Below are positions 42,792 to 51,869 of a stretch of DNA of 64,000 nt, in pieces. Positions within the stretch are counted from its first letter, which is position 1, and each line of letters begins with the position of its first letter. Position numbers and translations under genes: made by a program. Location: NCBI GenBank assembly GCA_937926875.1, contig CALBAX010000134.1, forward strand, positions 62,001-126,000, read 5' to 3'. Source of the stretch: an uncultured Desulfovibrio sp. GTDB taxonomy: Bacteria > Desulfobacterota > Desulfovibrionia > Desulfovibrionales > Desulfovibrionaceae. The notes under the pieces were generated by a model. That model saw only the letters and a list, made by a program, of their open reading frames with translations. It had not been told where the DNA came from and made no database searches.

Positions 42792-42819
42792 GGCGCCCCT
42801 TCGGGGGCGCCTTTTTTTT
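42792..42819 (+). terminator. Terminator of sat
   Basis: 8-bp stem GGCGCCCC / GGGGCGCC closed by a TTCG tetraloop (42800-42803), followed by eight T residues. Confidence 0.95.
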
Positions 42820-43222
42820 GCCTGGCCTGCCGTTTTTTCATATTTCTGGCATCGTGCACAGAATCACAATGTTCCCTCACGCAACGGTCATCCTTGAGCA
42901 GGCAAGAATGGGGATGAAAGCTGTCTGTACCATGATACAGTTGTTTTCCAAGAGCATATAACGACTGTAACACGGCATCTTTTCTCAGCAATGGAAAAAA
43001 ATTTTTTCTTTTTCCTCTTTTCCTTGCAGAGGGATATCCTTTTCAGCTCTGTTTGTTTCAAAATCAAGACAGCGGTTTCTTTTTCCTTCTTCTGGACAAT
43101 GGCATATGACACAACGCAACTCCCGGCAGGCGTGACAAGATGCCTTTACCTGTCCGGGATTATGGAGTATACAGGGTGTGCGTCTGCATCTGCCGGACGT
43201 AGTTCCTTTACCAAGGAGAGCC
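42820..43222. other. AT-rich intergenic region upstream of the VKOR-like gene
   Basis: About 400 bases, clearly AT-richer than the average, with a run of A/T near 42985-43020. No open frame with a ribosome site and no recognised RNA or operator. It presumably contains the promoter of the following gene. Confidence 0.5.
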
Positions 43223-44200
43223 ATGAAACAGGCCTACGGCATCTCCGGCGGCGCACTGGCGGCCGCCTTTCTGGGTATGCTCTTCTGCGTCTGGACGGCA
43301 TTGGGCAACGAAGTGGCCTTTTGCGTCACTGCAGGCTGCTCCCTGTACCAGGACCTCACCATCGGCGGTCTCTCCATGTGGTGGATCGGCACGGCCGCTT
43401 TTGCTGTGCTGGCCTGCCTTGCCCTGCTGGGGGCTGTCCCGGCGGGGCACTGCCTGGCGGGGCTGGTCCTGCTGGGCGATGTTTTCCTGCTGCTGCTCAT
43501 GGCGCTGACCTCCCCCTGTGTCAGCTGCCTGGTAGTGGCCTGTTTTTTTGCCCTGACCTACTGGCTCTTCGGCCAGGCGCTGCACCGGGACGCCAGACGC
43601 CCGCAGGGGCGTTCGCTCCTGCTCTGTGCCTGGCTGGTGCTGTTCGTGGTCAACGCAGGCCAGGTGGTGCGCATGCAGGGCGAGGTCTGGAGCATCAGCG
43701 AGAACCCGGACCAGGCCACGGTACGCATGTTCTTCTCGCCTTCCTGCTCGGCCTGCCGCGAAGGCATCGACATCCTGTCGGGCAGCGTGGACGTGGCCTT
43801 CTGCCCGGTGGCGGAGAACGATGCCGATGTGGTCCGCGTGGAGCGCCTGCTGCGCCTGCTGGAAGAGGGCAAGACCCTGAAGGAGGCCGTGGCCGCCTGC
43901 CAGAACGTGGAAGAACCGGGCCCCTGGGCCTTCCTGCATCCGGGGCAGTGGGGCTTGCGCCTGCGCCTGCAACGCAACCGGGCCCATATCTTCAACGCCG
44001 GGTCGCACACGGTGCCGTTTTTCGAGTATCACGGCCTGCCTGCCATGCTCAAAAAACAGGCCCGGCCTCCGTCCTCTGCCCGTGTACAGGAACCGGTCAT
44101 CGAATTTTCACCGGCCGGCGGCCAGACGTTCCCGGACGCCACCCTGCCCCTGGAACCCCAGGTTGCCGGACAGTGCGGCGGCCCGGCGCCCTGCCCGTAG
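43223..44200 (+). CDS. Vitamin K epoxide reductase (VKOR)-like protein fused to a thioredoxin-like domain
   Basis: Membrane oxidoreductase of the type that reoxidises disulfide-forming proteins with quinone. 325 aa: four to five membrane segments (about 8-145) with the VKOR cysteine pair C34/C39 in the first loop and the active-site CVSC (99-102) in a membrane helix. A thioredoxin-like periplasmic domain follows (about 165-290) with FFSPSCSACREG (CxxC 175-178). A Pro-rich tail with two more cysteines ends the protein. AAGGAG precedes the ATG. It lies directly upstream of the dsrM operon, whose DsrJ and DsrO are periplasmic cysteine-rich proteins; helping their maturation is a guess. Confidence 0.7.
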   Translation: MKQAYGISGGALAAAFLGMLFCVWTALGNEVAFCVTAGCSLYQDLTIGGLSMWWIGTAAFAVLACLALLGAVPAGHCLAGLVLLGDVFLLLLMALTSPCVSCLVVACFFALTYWLFGQALHRDARRPQGRSLLLCAWLVLFVVNAGQVVRMQGEVWSISENPDQATVRMFFSPSCSACREGIDILSGSVDVAFCPVAENDADVVRVERLLRLLEEGKTLKEAVAACQNVEEPGPWAFLHPGQWGLRLRLQRNRAHIFNAGSHTVPFFEYHGLPAMLKKQARPPSSARVQEPVIEFSPAGGQTFPDATLPLEPQVAGQCGGPAPCP

Positions 44201-44225
44201 CCGCCGTTGCCGGCCGATGAAAAAC

Positions 44226-44254
44226 TTGACGAGAAAAGCCGGGCACTTTATAGG
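44226..44254 (+). promoter_or_regulatory. Sigma-70 promoter of the rsbRD-like/dsrMKJOP operon
   Basis: TTGACG (44226-44231), a 17-base spacer, TATAGG (44249-44254), 33 bases before the first ATG of the operon. Confidence 0.65.
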
Positions 44255-44287
44255 AATGCCCGTTTACCCTTTTGCCAAAGTACTGCC

Positions 44288-44815
44288 ATGAACGTACAAA
44301 AAATTTTCCGTGAACAGCGCGCTGTCATCGTCGAGGGGTGGATCAATGCGGTCTATTCGACCTATCCCCTCCAAACGACTGGTTTTTTGCGCACCAAGAA
44401 CGATCCTTTCACCAATCCGGTGGGGGATATGACCAAGGAAGCCGCCGGCCTCATCTATGACGTGATCGCCGGCGAACATGCGACACCGCAAAAGATCAAG
44501 CACGCCCTGGACCGCTTCGTGCGCCTGCGTGCCGTGCAGCAGTACACGCCCAGCCAGGGCCTGGGGGTCTTCTTCCTCATGAAGCCCCTGCTGCGCGAAC
44601 ACATCCTTCCCCTGTGCCGGGAAAAGGAAGATCTGGCGGAATATCTGGACGCGGAATCTCGGCTGGACAGCGTCACGCTGCTGGCCTTCGATTTGTATTC
44701 GGCCGCGCGCGAGACCCTGGCGGAAACGCGCATCGCTGAAATACGCAATCAGCATGCCCAGCTGGTGCGCTGGGCGCAATCGGTGGATGGCAGCCCGGTT
44801 TCGGGCAAAAGCTAA
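44288..44815 (+). CDS. RsbRD N-terminal-domain protein heading the dsrMKJOP operon
   Basis: 175 aa soluble all-helical protein resembling the RsbRD N-terminal (globin-like sensor) domain, seen in FREQRAVIVEGWINAVYSTYP, then FTNPVGDMTKEAAGLIYDVIAG, then ALDRFVRLRAVQQYTPSQGLGVFFLMK. No STAS or catalytic domain is attached. The start at 44288 lies just after the promoter. Only 23 bases separate it from dsrM, and a similar small gene precedes dsrM in other Desulfovibrio as far as I recall. It may sense redox state or regulate the complex, but no function has been shown by sequence alone. Confidence 0.78.
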   Translation: MNVQKIFREQRAVIVEGWINAVYSTYPLQTTGFLRTKNDPFTNPVGDMTKEAAGLIYDVIAGEHATPQKIKHALDRFVRLRAVQQYTPSQGLGVFFLMKPLLREHILPLCREKEDLAEYLDAESRLDSVTLLAFDLYSAARETLAETRIAEIRNQHAQLVRWAQSVDGSPVSGKS

Positions 44816-44838
44816 CACTCTTCGAAGCGAGGTAGGGA

Positions 44839-45861
44839 ATGTTCGCATCATTGCTGGTGGTGGCGCTCATCGGGGCCATTGCCTGGGCAGGTTCTGCCAT
44901 GGGTCTGGCGTACCTGTTCGGCGTGGTTTTGCCCTATGTGGCGGTAGTCACCTTCTTCCTGGGCGTCATCTGGCGCATGGTTTACTGGGCCAAATCGCCC
45001 GTGCCTTTCAGCATCCCCACGACCGGGGGGCAGGAAAAGTCGCTGGACTTCATCAAACATGAAAAGTGGGACTGCCCCAACACCAAGTTTGGTGTGGTCG
45101 TCCGCATGTTCCTGGAAGTCTGCTTCTTCCGTTCGCTGTTCCGCAACACCGCGGCCGACGTGCGTGAATTCGACCCTGTGACCAAGGGCCCCCGCACCAT
45201 CTACTACTCTTCCAAGTGGTTGTGGTTCTTCGCCCTGCTGTTCCATTACTGCTTCCTGCTGGTCTTCATCCGCCACTTCCGTTTCTTCATGGATCCGGTG
45301 CCCGGCTGGCTGGGCTTCATGGAAAGCATCGACGGCATCATGCAGATCGGCTCCCCCCGTTTCTTCTGGACCGGTGGCCTGCTGCTGGTGGCCGTGCTCT
45401 TCCTGCTGGCCCGCCGTCTGTTCAACCAGCGCCTGCGTTACATCTCCCTGATGAACGACTACTTCCCCCTGTTCCTCATCCTGGGCGTCGTTCTGAGCGG
45501 TATCTGCATGCGCTACTTCGATAAGACCGACATCGCCCAGGTCAAGGTCTTCATCATGGGGCTGGTGCACTTCTCGCCCGTGGCCCCCGACGGCATCAGC
45601 CCGCTCTTCTTCATGCATCTGGCCTTTGTCAGCGTGCTGCTGCTGTACTTCCCCTTCTCCAAGCTCATGCACATGCCTGGCGTGTTCTTCAGCCCCACGC
45701 GCAACCTTCCCACCAACACCCGCGAAGTGCGCCACGTGAACCCCTGGAACCCGCCCAAGCAGTACTTCACCTATGCCGAATATGAGGACGTTTACCGCGA
45801 TGCCATGGCCGAAGCCGGCCTGCCGCTGGAAAAGCAGCCCTCTTCCAAGGCCGCCGAGTAA
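44839..45861 (+). CDS. dsrM: DsrM, heme b membrane subunit of the DsrMKJOP complex
   Basis: Inner-membrane NarI-like cytochrome b that moves electrons between the menaquinone pool and DsrK. 340 aa with about six membrane segments. NarI-type segments with histidines are visible at FFALLFHYCFLLVFIRHFRFF and in VHFSPVAPDGISPLFFMHLAFVS. An N-terminal anchor (about 5-50) precedes the NarI-like part. GAGGTAGGG precedes the start. Second gene of the operon; dsrK follows after 12 bases. Confidence 0.94.
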   Translation: MFASLLVVALIGAIAWAGSAMGLAYLFGVVLPYVAVVTFFLGVIWRMVYWAKSPVPFSIPTTGGQEKSLDFIKHEKWDCPNTKFGVVVRMFLEVCFFRSLFRNTAADVREFDPVTKGPRTIYYSSKWLWFFALLFHYCFLLVFIRHFRFFMDPVPGWLGFMESIDGIMQIGSPRFFWTGGLLLVAVLFLLARRLFNQRLRYISLMNDYFPLFLILGVVLSGICMRYFDKTDIAQVKVFIMGLVHFSPVAPDGISPLFFMHLAFVSVLLLYFPFSKLMHMPGVFFSPTRNLPTNTREVRHVNPWNPPKQYFTYAEYEDVYRDAMAEAGLPLEKQPSSKAAE

Positions 45862-45873
45862 GGAGCTGACATC

Positions 45874-47499
45874 ATGGCTAAATTACCTACGCCACAAGAA
45901 CTCATCGCCAGCCGTCCCGAGTTCCCCTCGGAACCCTGGCTGGACATCAAGCCCCAGTTTGCGCCGGGCAGCTTCTGCTATCCGGCCAAGAAGGAAACCA
46001 TGGAGCTGCTGCACATGCCCAATCCTCACGATTGGGATCCGGCGGCCGAAGACTGGAACCTGCCCGAGAACTGGGAACAGATCCTTTGTGACGCCTTCGA
46101 GGAACGCCTGCAGAAGCACCGCTCCCTCAAGCTGTTCATGGACATCTGTGTGCGCTGCGGCGCCTGCGCCGACAAGTGCCACTTTTTCCTGGGCACCAAC
46201 GACCCCAAAAACATGCCCGTGCTGCGTGCCGAGCTGCTGCGCTCCCTGTACCGCCGCGACTACACCAAGCTGGGCAAGATCCTCGGCAAGCGCGCCGGCG
46301 CCCGCAGCTGGGACAAGGAAGTGGTGAAGGAGCTCTTCTACTACGCCTACCAGTGCACCGAATGCCGCCGCTGCTCCCTGTTCTGCCCCTACGGCATCGA
46401 CACCGCCGAGATCACGGCCATCGTGCGTGAACTGCTGCACGAAGTGGGCCTGGGCATCCACTGGATCATGGACCCGGTGAAAAACTGCTCCTTCACGGGC
46501 AACCACCTGGGCATCCAGCCCCACTCCTTCGTGGAGATCGTGGAGATGCTGGCCGATGACTGCGAGACCATCACCGGCATCCGTCCCAAGACCCCCTTCA
46601 ACGAAAAGGGCCACGAGATCCTGTTCATCACGCCTTCCGGCGACGTGTTCGCGGACCCCGGCATCTACACCTTCATGGGCTATTTGATGCTGTTCCACGA
46701 ACTGGACCTGGACTACACCTTCTCCACCTATGCCTCTGAAGGCGGCAACTTCGGTTCCTTCACCACCTTCAACATGGCCAAGAAGCTCAACGCCAAGATG
46801 TACGCCGAAGCCGAACGTCTGGGCGCCAAGTGGATCCTGGGCGGCGAATGCGGCCACATGTGGCGCGTCATCAACCAGTACATGGCCACCTACAACGGCC
46901 CGGCCCCGTCCTGCATGATGGATGTGCCCACCTCCCCCATCACCGGCACCAAGTTCACCAACGCGGCTGCCACCAAGATGGTGCACATCACCGAGTTCAC
47001 GGCCGACCTGATCAAGCACAACAAGCTGAACCTGGATCCCAGCCGTAACGACCATATCATCACCACCTTCCACGACTCCTGTAACCCCGCCCGCGGCATG
47101 GGTCTGCTGGAAGAACCCCGTTACGTGCTCAAGGCCGTGTGCAACAACTTCGTGGAAATGCCCGAGAACACCATCCGTGAGCAGACCTTCTGCTGCGGCG
47201 CCGGTTCCGGTCTGAACACCGAAGAGATCATGGAACTGCGCATGCGTTCCGGTATGCCTCGCGGCAACGCCCTGCGCTATGTGCAGGAAAAGTACGGCGT
47301 CAACCACATGGCCTGCGTCTGCGCCATCGACCGCGCCACCCTGCCGCCCCTGGCCGACTACTGGGCTCCCGGCGTGACCGTGAGCGGCGTGCACGAACTG
47401 GTGGCCAATGCCCTGGTCATGAAGGGCGAATGCAAGCGCACCATGGACCTGCGTCAGGAAGACCTGCCCAATGTGACCGCCGAGGCCGAGGAGGAATAA
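45874..47499 (+). CDS. dsrK: DsrK, Fe-S catalytic subunit (HdrD-like) of DsrMKJOP
   Basis: Cytoplasmic subunit thought to reduce the DsrC trisulfide/disulfide formed in sulfite reduction. 541 aa. Two ferredoxin-type clusters: CVRCGACADKC (92-102) and CTECRRCSLFC (161-171). Two CCG-type segments for the special [4Fe-4S] site follow: GGECGHMWRV (about 325) and HDSCNPARG (Cys 403) with FCCGAGSG (440-441). This is the HdrD/DsrK architecture. AAGGAG precedes the ATG; dsrJ follows after four bases. Confidence 0.96.
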   Translation: MAKLPTPQELIASRPEFPSEPWLDIKPQFAPGSFCYPAKKETMELLHMPNPHDWDPAAEDWNLPENWEQILCDAFEERLQKHRSLKLFMDICVRCGACADKCHFFLGTNDPKNMPVLRAELLRSLYRRDYTKLGKILGKRAGARSWDKEVVKELFYYAYQCTECRRCSLFCPYGIDTAEITAIVRELLHEVGLGIHWIMDPVKNCSFTGNHLGIQPHSFVEIVEMLADDCETITGIRPKTPFNEKGHEILFITPSGDVFADPGIYTFMGYLMLFHELDLDYTFSTYASEGGNFGSFTTFNMAKKLNAKMYAEAERLGAKWILGGECGHMWRVINQYMATYNGPAPSCMMDVPTSPITGTKFTNAAATKMVHITEFTADLIKHNKLNLDPSRNDHIITTFHDSCNPARGMGLLEEPRYVLKAVCNNFVEMPENTIREQTFCCGAGSGLNTEEIMELRMRSGMPRGNALRYVQEKYGVNHMACVCAIDRATLPPLADYWAPGVTVSGVHELVANALVMKGECKRTMDLRQEDLPNVTAEAEEE

Positions 47500-47503
47500 C
47501 AAC

Positions 47504-47887
47504 ATGTACAACGCCAAAGCTGTCATTCTCGGGATCCTCGTTTTCGCGGTCCTGTTCTCCACCCCCTTCTGGGCCAACTTCGGCGGTACCAAGGACTACA
47601 AGCGTCCTGCCATCGTCCTGCCCCAGAATGAAAAGGAATGCGTGGAACCCGTCGAGTACATGCGCGCCGAGCATATGTATCTGCTCAACGAATGGCGCGA
47701 TCAGGCCCTGCGCTATGAGAACCGCACCTACGTGTCGTCCACCGGCAAAAAGTGGACCATCAGCCTGCAGAACACCTGCCTGAAGTGCCACAGCAACTAC
47801 GAAGAGTTCTGCGACAAGTGCCACGTGTCCAACAGCGTCGATCCCTACTGCTGGACCTGCCACATTCTTCCCAAGGGGAACAAGTAA
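47504..47887 (+). CDS. dsrJ: DsrJ, periplasmic triheme cytochrome c
   Basis: Small membrane-anchored triheme cytochrome of the Dsr complex. 127 aa: an uncleaved hydrophobic N-terminus (about 5-25) and three CXXCH motifs packed at the C-terminus: CLKCH (92-96), CDKCH (103-107) and CWTCH (116-120). In known DsrJ one heme has unusual His/Cys ligation. Its TAA overlaps the dsrO ATG by one base, so the two are coupled. Confidence 0.96.
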   Translation: MYNAKAVILGILVFAVLFSTPFWANFGGTKDYKRPAIVLPQNEKECVEPVEYMRAEHMYLLNEWRDQALRYENRTYVSSTGKKWTISLQNTCLKCHSNYEEFCDKCHVSNSVDPYCWTCHILPKGNK

Positions 47888-48669
47888 TGAACAAAAGCAG
47901 AAGATCCTTTCTGAAGGTGGCGGGCCTTTCGGTCTTTGCCCTGAGCAGCGGCCTGGCGACCATGGCCGGCTCTGCCCAGGCCGGTGCGCGCATCGGCTCC
48001 TATGAAGCCAACGCCAAGGCCCTCAAAGCCAAGCGCTGGGCCATGGTCATCGACACCCGCGCCTTCAAGAACGCCAAGGAATACGCTCCCATCATCGAAG
48101 CCTGCCACAAGGCCCATAACGTGCCCAGCATGGAAGGTCATCAGGACATCAAATGGATGTGGCTCGAAAAGTTCGACCACGCCTTCCCCGACGACCTGAA
48201 CGAACACCTGACCTCCCGTGTGAAGGATGCCAGCTATCCCCTGCTGTGCAACCACTGCACCAACCCGCCGTGCGTGCGCGTGTGCCCCACCCAGGCCACC
48301 TATCAGATGGAAGACGGCATCATCGCCATGGACTACCATCGCTGCATCGGCTGCCGTTTCTGCATGGCCGGCTGTCCCTTCGGCGCCCGCTCCTTCAACT
48401 TCGTGGATCCCCGCAAGTACCTGAGCGATCCCGTGCCGAACCCCGCCTACCCCACCCGCATGATCGGTGTGGTGGAAAAATGCACCTTCTGCGCCGAGCG
48501 CCTGGCCGTGGGCCAGATGCCCGCCTGCGTGGAAGCTGCCGGCGGCCGCATCCTCTTCGGCGATCTCAACGATCCCAAGTCCGATGTGTGCAAGGCCCTC
48601 GCCTCCAACTACAGCATTCGCCGCAAGCCCAATCTGGGCACCCAGCCCGGCGTTTACTACCTCATCTAG
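47887..48669 (+). CDS. dsrO: DsrO, periplasmic [4Fe-4S] subunit with Tat signal
   Basis: Ferredoxin-like periplasmic electron carrier of the complex, 260 aa. Twin-arginine signal SRRSFLKV (4-11) with a cleavage region after SAQAG (about 34). Fe-S cluster motifs: CNHCTNPPCVRVCP, CIGCRFCMAGCPFGARSF and CTFCAERLAVGQMPAC. Position between dsrJ and dsrP and the Tat signal fix the identity. Confidence 0.95.
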   Translation: MNKSRRSFLKVAGLSVFALSSGLATMAGSAQAGARIGSYEANAKALKAKRWAMVIDTRAFKNAKEYAPIIEACHKAHNVPSMEGHQDIKWMWLEKFDHAFPDDLNEHLTSRVKDASYPLLCNHCTNPPCVRVCPTQATYQMEDGIIAMDYHRCIGCRFCMAGCPFGARSFNFVDPRKYLSDPVPNPAYPTRMIGVVEKCTFCAERLAVGQMPACVEAAGGRILFGDLNDPKSDVCKALASNYSIRRKPNLGTQPGVYYLI

Positions 48670-48681
48670 GGAGAACAGGCC

Positions 48682-49848
48682 ATGCTTGAAAAATTGCTTA
48701 CCGGTCCCAAGACCTACTACCTGTGGCTGCTCTTCCTGCTCGCAGTCATCGCCGGTTGCGGCCTGGTCTACCTGCAGCAGCTGCAGGAAGGCCTCTCCAT
48801 CACCGGCATGAGCCGCGATGTCTCGTGGGGCCTCTACATCTCGCAGTTCACCTATCTTGTGGGTGTGGCCGCCTCCGCCGTCATGCTGGTGCTGCCCGCC
48901 TACTTCCATCACTACAAGAAGTTCAAGCGCATGATCATCTTCGGTGAGTTCATGGCCATCTCGGCCGTGGTCATGTGCGCCCTCTTCATCGTGGTGGACC
49001 TGGGCCAGCCCCAGCGCATGATGAACGTGCTGCTGCATCCCACGCCCAATTCGGTCATGTTCTATGACATGATCGTGCTCATCGGCTACCTGACCCTCAA
49101 CGCCGTCATCGGCTGGGTCACCCTGGAAGCCGAGCGCCATGACGTGGAACCGCCCAAGTGGATCAAGCCCCTGATCTACCTCTCGATCCTGTGGGCCTTC
49201 TCCATCCACACCGTGACCGCCTTCCTGTACGCCGGCATCCCCGGCCGCCATTACTGGCTGACCGCCATCATGGCCGCCCGCTTCCTGTCCTCGGCGTTCT
49301 GCTCCGGTCCCGCCATCCTGCTGCTGCTGATCTTCATCGTGCGCCGCCTCACCGGCTTCGATCCCGGCCGCGACGCCATCAAGACCCTGACGACCATCAT
49401 CACCTATGCCATGTGCATCAACGTGTTCTTCTACCTGCTGGAAGTCTTCACCGCGTTCTACAGTGGCATCCCCGGTCATCAGCATCCCCTGGTCTTCCTG
49501 TTCGCCGGCCATGAAGGCCACGTTTCCTGGGTGACCAACTGGATGTGGGCCGCTGTGGTCATGGCCGCCGCTTCCCTGATCATCCTGATCCCGCCGCAGT
49601 GGCGTACCGGCCCCCTGCTGCCCCTGGCTCTGGTGATGCTGGTTGCCGCTTCCTGGATCGACAAGGGCCTCGGCCTGCTCATCGGTGGTTTCACTCCCAA
49701 CATGTTCGAGACCATCACCGAATACGCCCCCACCGGCCGTGAGATCATCGTTGCCCTGGGCGTGTATGCCGTGGGCGCCCTGGTGCTCTCCCTGCTCTGG
49801 AAGATCGCCCTGGGCGTGAAGCGCGAGACCGGTCACTTCGGCGACTAG
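48682..49848 (+). CDS. dsrP: DsrP, NrfD-like membrane subunit
   Basis: Quinone-interacting polytopic membrane subunit (NrfD/PsrC family), 388 aa with ten membrane segments. Family patterns include VSWGLYISQFTYLVGVAASAVM near the N-terminus and YAGIPGRHYWLTAIMAARFLSSAF in the middle. It pairs with DsrO as a quinone:Fe-S module, complementing the DsrMK module. Last gene of the operon; a strong terminator follows. Confidence 0.96.
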   Translation: MLEKLLTGPKTYYLWLLFLLAVIAGCGLVYLQQLQEGLSITGMSRDVSWGLYISQFTYLVGVAASAVMLVLPAYFHHYKKFKRMIIFGEFMAISAVVMCALFIVVDLGQPQRMMNVLLHPTPNSVMFYDMIVLIGYLTLNAVIGWVTLEAERHDVEPPKWIKPLIYLSILWAFSIHTVTAFLYAGIPGRHYWLTAIMAARFLSSAFCSGPAILLLLIFIVRRLTGFDPGRDAIKTLTTIITYAMCINVFFYLLEVFTAFYSGIPGHQHPLVFLFAGHEGHVSWVTNWMWAAVVMAAASLIILIPPQWRTGPLLPLALVMLVAASWIDKGLGLLIGGFTPNMFETITEYAPTGREIIVALGVYAVGALVLSLLWKIALGVKRETGHFGD

Positions 49849-49871
49849 TCTCACGATCATCCCGCACTCCG

Positions 49872-49901
49872 AAGGCCCCGTGTCCGCACGGGGCCTTTTT
49901 T
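49872..49901 (+). terminator. Terminator of the dsrMKJOP operon
   Basis: 11-bp perfect stem (49872-49882 with 49887-49897), TCCG loop, then TTTTTT. Confidence 0.93.
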
Positions 49902-50313
49902 GTTGCCCGGGGCAGCCGCGCGAGCAAAGCTGCCGCACCTCACCGCAAGAGCAGCACGACAACGCCCCGCCGAAAGGCAGCCATGCCTGCTCATGGGCCT
50001 GTCCCGCTCCCCTGCAACAGACTGCTGATGGGGGGCCGCACGCCATCCTGCCCGCTCACCGGACGTTCCGGGGGCAATCGTGGTGGTCGGAGGGCTCATG
50101 CGGGCATCCGGGCATGGCTCCCACGCAGGCCAGGGCCTCTGTCCCAGCCCCTCCCGCCCACCGGAAGACATCGCGCCCGGAACGCACTGTTGCTTGACTT
50201 TGCCCCCATTGCCGCCGATACTGAAACCAGCGGCCTGCGATGCGGTCAGGCCTTCACAACGCATGTCTGCCGGGGTTTTCCCTGGATGCGGCTTCGCCGC
50301 TTGAGGAGTTTTC
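49902..50313. other. Intergenic region upstream of the HD-domain gene
   Basis: About 410 bases. No coding sequence supported. A weak TTGACT lies near 50194 without a convincing -10. No repeats recognised. Confidence 0.5.
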
Positions 50314-51648
50314 ATGGAAAAAGCGCTAAAAGACGCCATCACCATCTGCAAAACCCTGCTGCGCAATGGCTATGACGCCCATGTCATCAATGCGCCCGTG
50401 CAGGAACATCTTTTGAAACACAGCAAACAGCTGGCTGTGGATATCGCCTGTGAGCCCGACCTCGAGACGCTTCTCAAGCTTTTCCCCGAAGCCCACGTCG
50501 AGCCGGACCAGCGTGCCATCGCCCAGATGGAAAAAGACGGCGTGCTTTTCCGTTTCTATGCCCTGGAAGTGGAGGATGCCAGCCATCCCGAGCTTTCCCT
50601 GCTGCGCATCACCCCCACCATGGCCAACATGATGGACCCTCAGGAGCGCTTGCAGCTGCGCATGACCGGCTTTGGCAGCCCGGCCCCCACCGGCGACGTC
50701 TACGACGGTTTCATGGACGTCAAGGGCGGCCTCATCCAGCTCACCGGCCTGCCGGACGAGACCCTGCGCCACAACTACCTGCTGGCCATCCGCGCCCTGC
50801 GTTTCGCCGCCAACTTCGACATCCCCATCGAGCCCAACACCTGGCTGGCCATCGTGCGTTCGGCCGCCCGCGTGCTGGACTACGTGCCCGCCGCCGACAT
50901 CATGGACGAATGGCGCAAAGTTGCCGCCGAATCCATGTACCGCTTCGTGAAGCTCATGTTCGACGCCCACATCCTCCAGGGCCTCATCCCCGAAGTCGCC
51001 GCCCTGACCTGCATCCGCCAGCGCCGCAACGATGATGACGACACCGAGGAGACGGTCTTCGACCACACCCTGGAATGCATGCGCCATTACCCTGAGGAAG
51101 GCTTCCACTATGACTGGCTGGGCACCATGGCCATGCTCTTCCACGATGTGGGCAAGCTTTTCACCGGCGAATACTTCGACGGCCAGTGGACCTTCTACCA
51201 GCACCATCGCGTGGGCGCCAAGGTCACCCGCAAGATCCTGCGCCGTCTGCACTTCAGCCCCGAAGACATCGACCTGCTCTGCCATCTGGTGCGCTACCAC
51301 ATGCGCTTCCACTTCATGCTCACGGACCGCGGCATCCGCCGTTTCAAGGCCCTGGACGAGTACCCGCGCCTCATCGCCATGTCCCGTGCCGACATCCAGG
51401 CCCGCGACGGCAGCTACACCTACTTCAACCACAATATGAAGTATCTGGAACGTGCCGAGACCCCCGAACAGATGCTGGAGCCCCTGCTCAACGGCAACGA
51501 GATCATGAGCGAAACCAAGCTGGCCCCCGGCCCGCTGGTGGGCGTCATCCGCGATGCCCTGCTCCAGGCCCAGATCGCGGGCGAAGTCACGGACCGCGCC
51601 TCGGCCCTGCACTTTGTGTGCGAATACGCCCGCAAGTCCGTGGGCTAG
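50314..51648 (+). CDS. HD-domain protein with degenerate poly(A) polymerase/tRNA nucleotidyltransferase-like head
   Basis: 444 aa with the layout of bacterial CCA-adding/poly(A) polymerase enzymes plus HD domain, but the catalytic head (about 1-130) lacks the GG-x-x-R-D and D-x-D motifs expected there. The RNA-binding neck is recognisable: ETLRHNYLLAIRALRFAANFDIPIE (about 149-173). The HD phosphohydrolase (about 245-360) is intact: FDHTLECM, LFHDVGK (HD 277-278), HHRVGAKVT. I infer a phosphohydrolase or RNA-related function without nucleotidyl transfer. GGAG precedes the ATG. It is followed by rlmN, another RNA gene, after 220 bases. Confidence 0.75.
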   Translation: MEKALKDAITICKTLLRNGYDAHVINAPVQEHLLKHSKQLAVDIACEPDLETLLKLFPEAHVEPDQRAIAQMEKDGVLFRFYALEVEDASHPELSLLRITPTMANMMDPQERLQLRMTGFGSPAPTGDVYDGFMDVKGGLIQLTGLPDETLRHNYLLAIRALRFAANFDIPIEPNTWLAIVRSAARVLDYVPAADIMDEWRKVAAESMYRFVKLMFDAHILQGLIPEVAALTCIRQRRNDDDDTEETVFDHTLECMRHYPEEGFHYDWLGTMAMLFHDVGKLFTGEYFDGQWTFYQHHRVGAKVTRKILRRLHFSPEDIDLLCHLVRYHMRFHFMLTDRGIRRFKALDEYPRLIAMSRADIQARDGSYTYFNHNMKYLERAETPEQMLEPLLNGNEIMSETKLAPGPLVGVIRDALLQAQIAGEVTDRASALHFVCEYARKSVG

Positions 51649-51869
51649 ACGCATCCTGCATCCTGCGGCCCCCAAACGGGACCGCTCCGACATGACCATA
51701 AGGGAGAGGAAGCACGGCGCCATGCCGTCTCCCTCTCCCTCTCGTATTCCCGCTCCGGCATGTCCCCGGCAGGCGGCCCTTGTGCCGGACACGGGGCCAC
51801 AGCGCTGCCCCGCCGCCTGCCTGTCCCTCCAACCCACGGTCGAGCCCTGCCGTGGCATCCCCGAAGACC

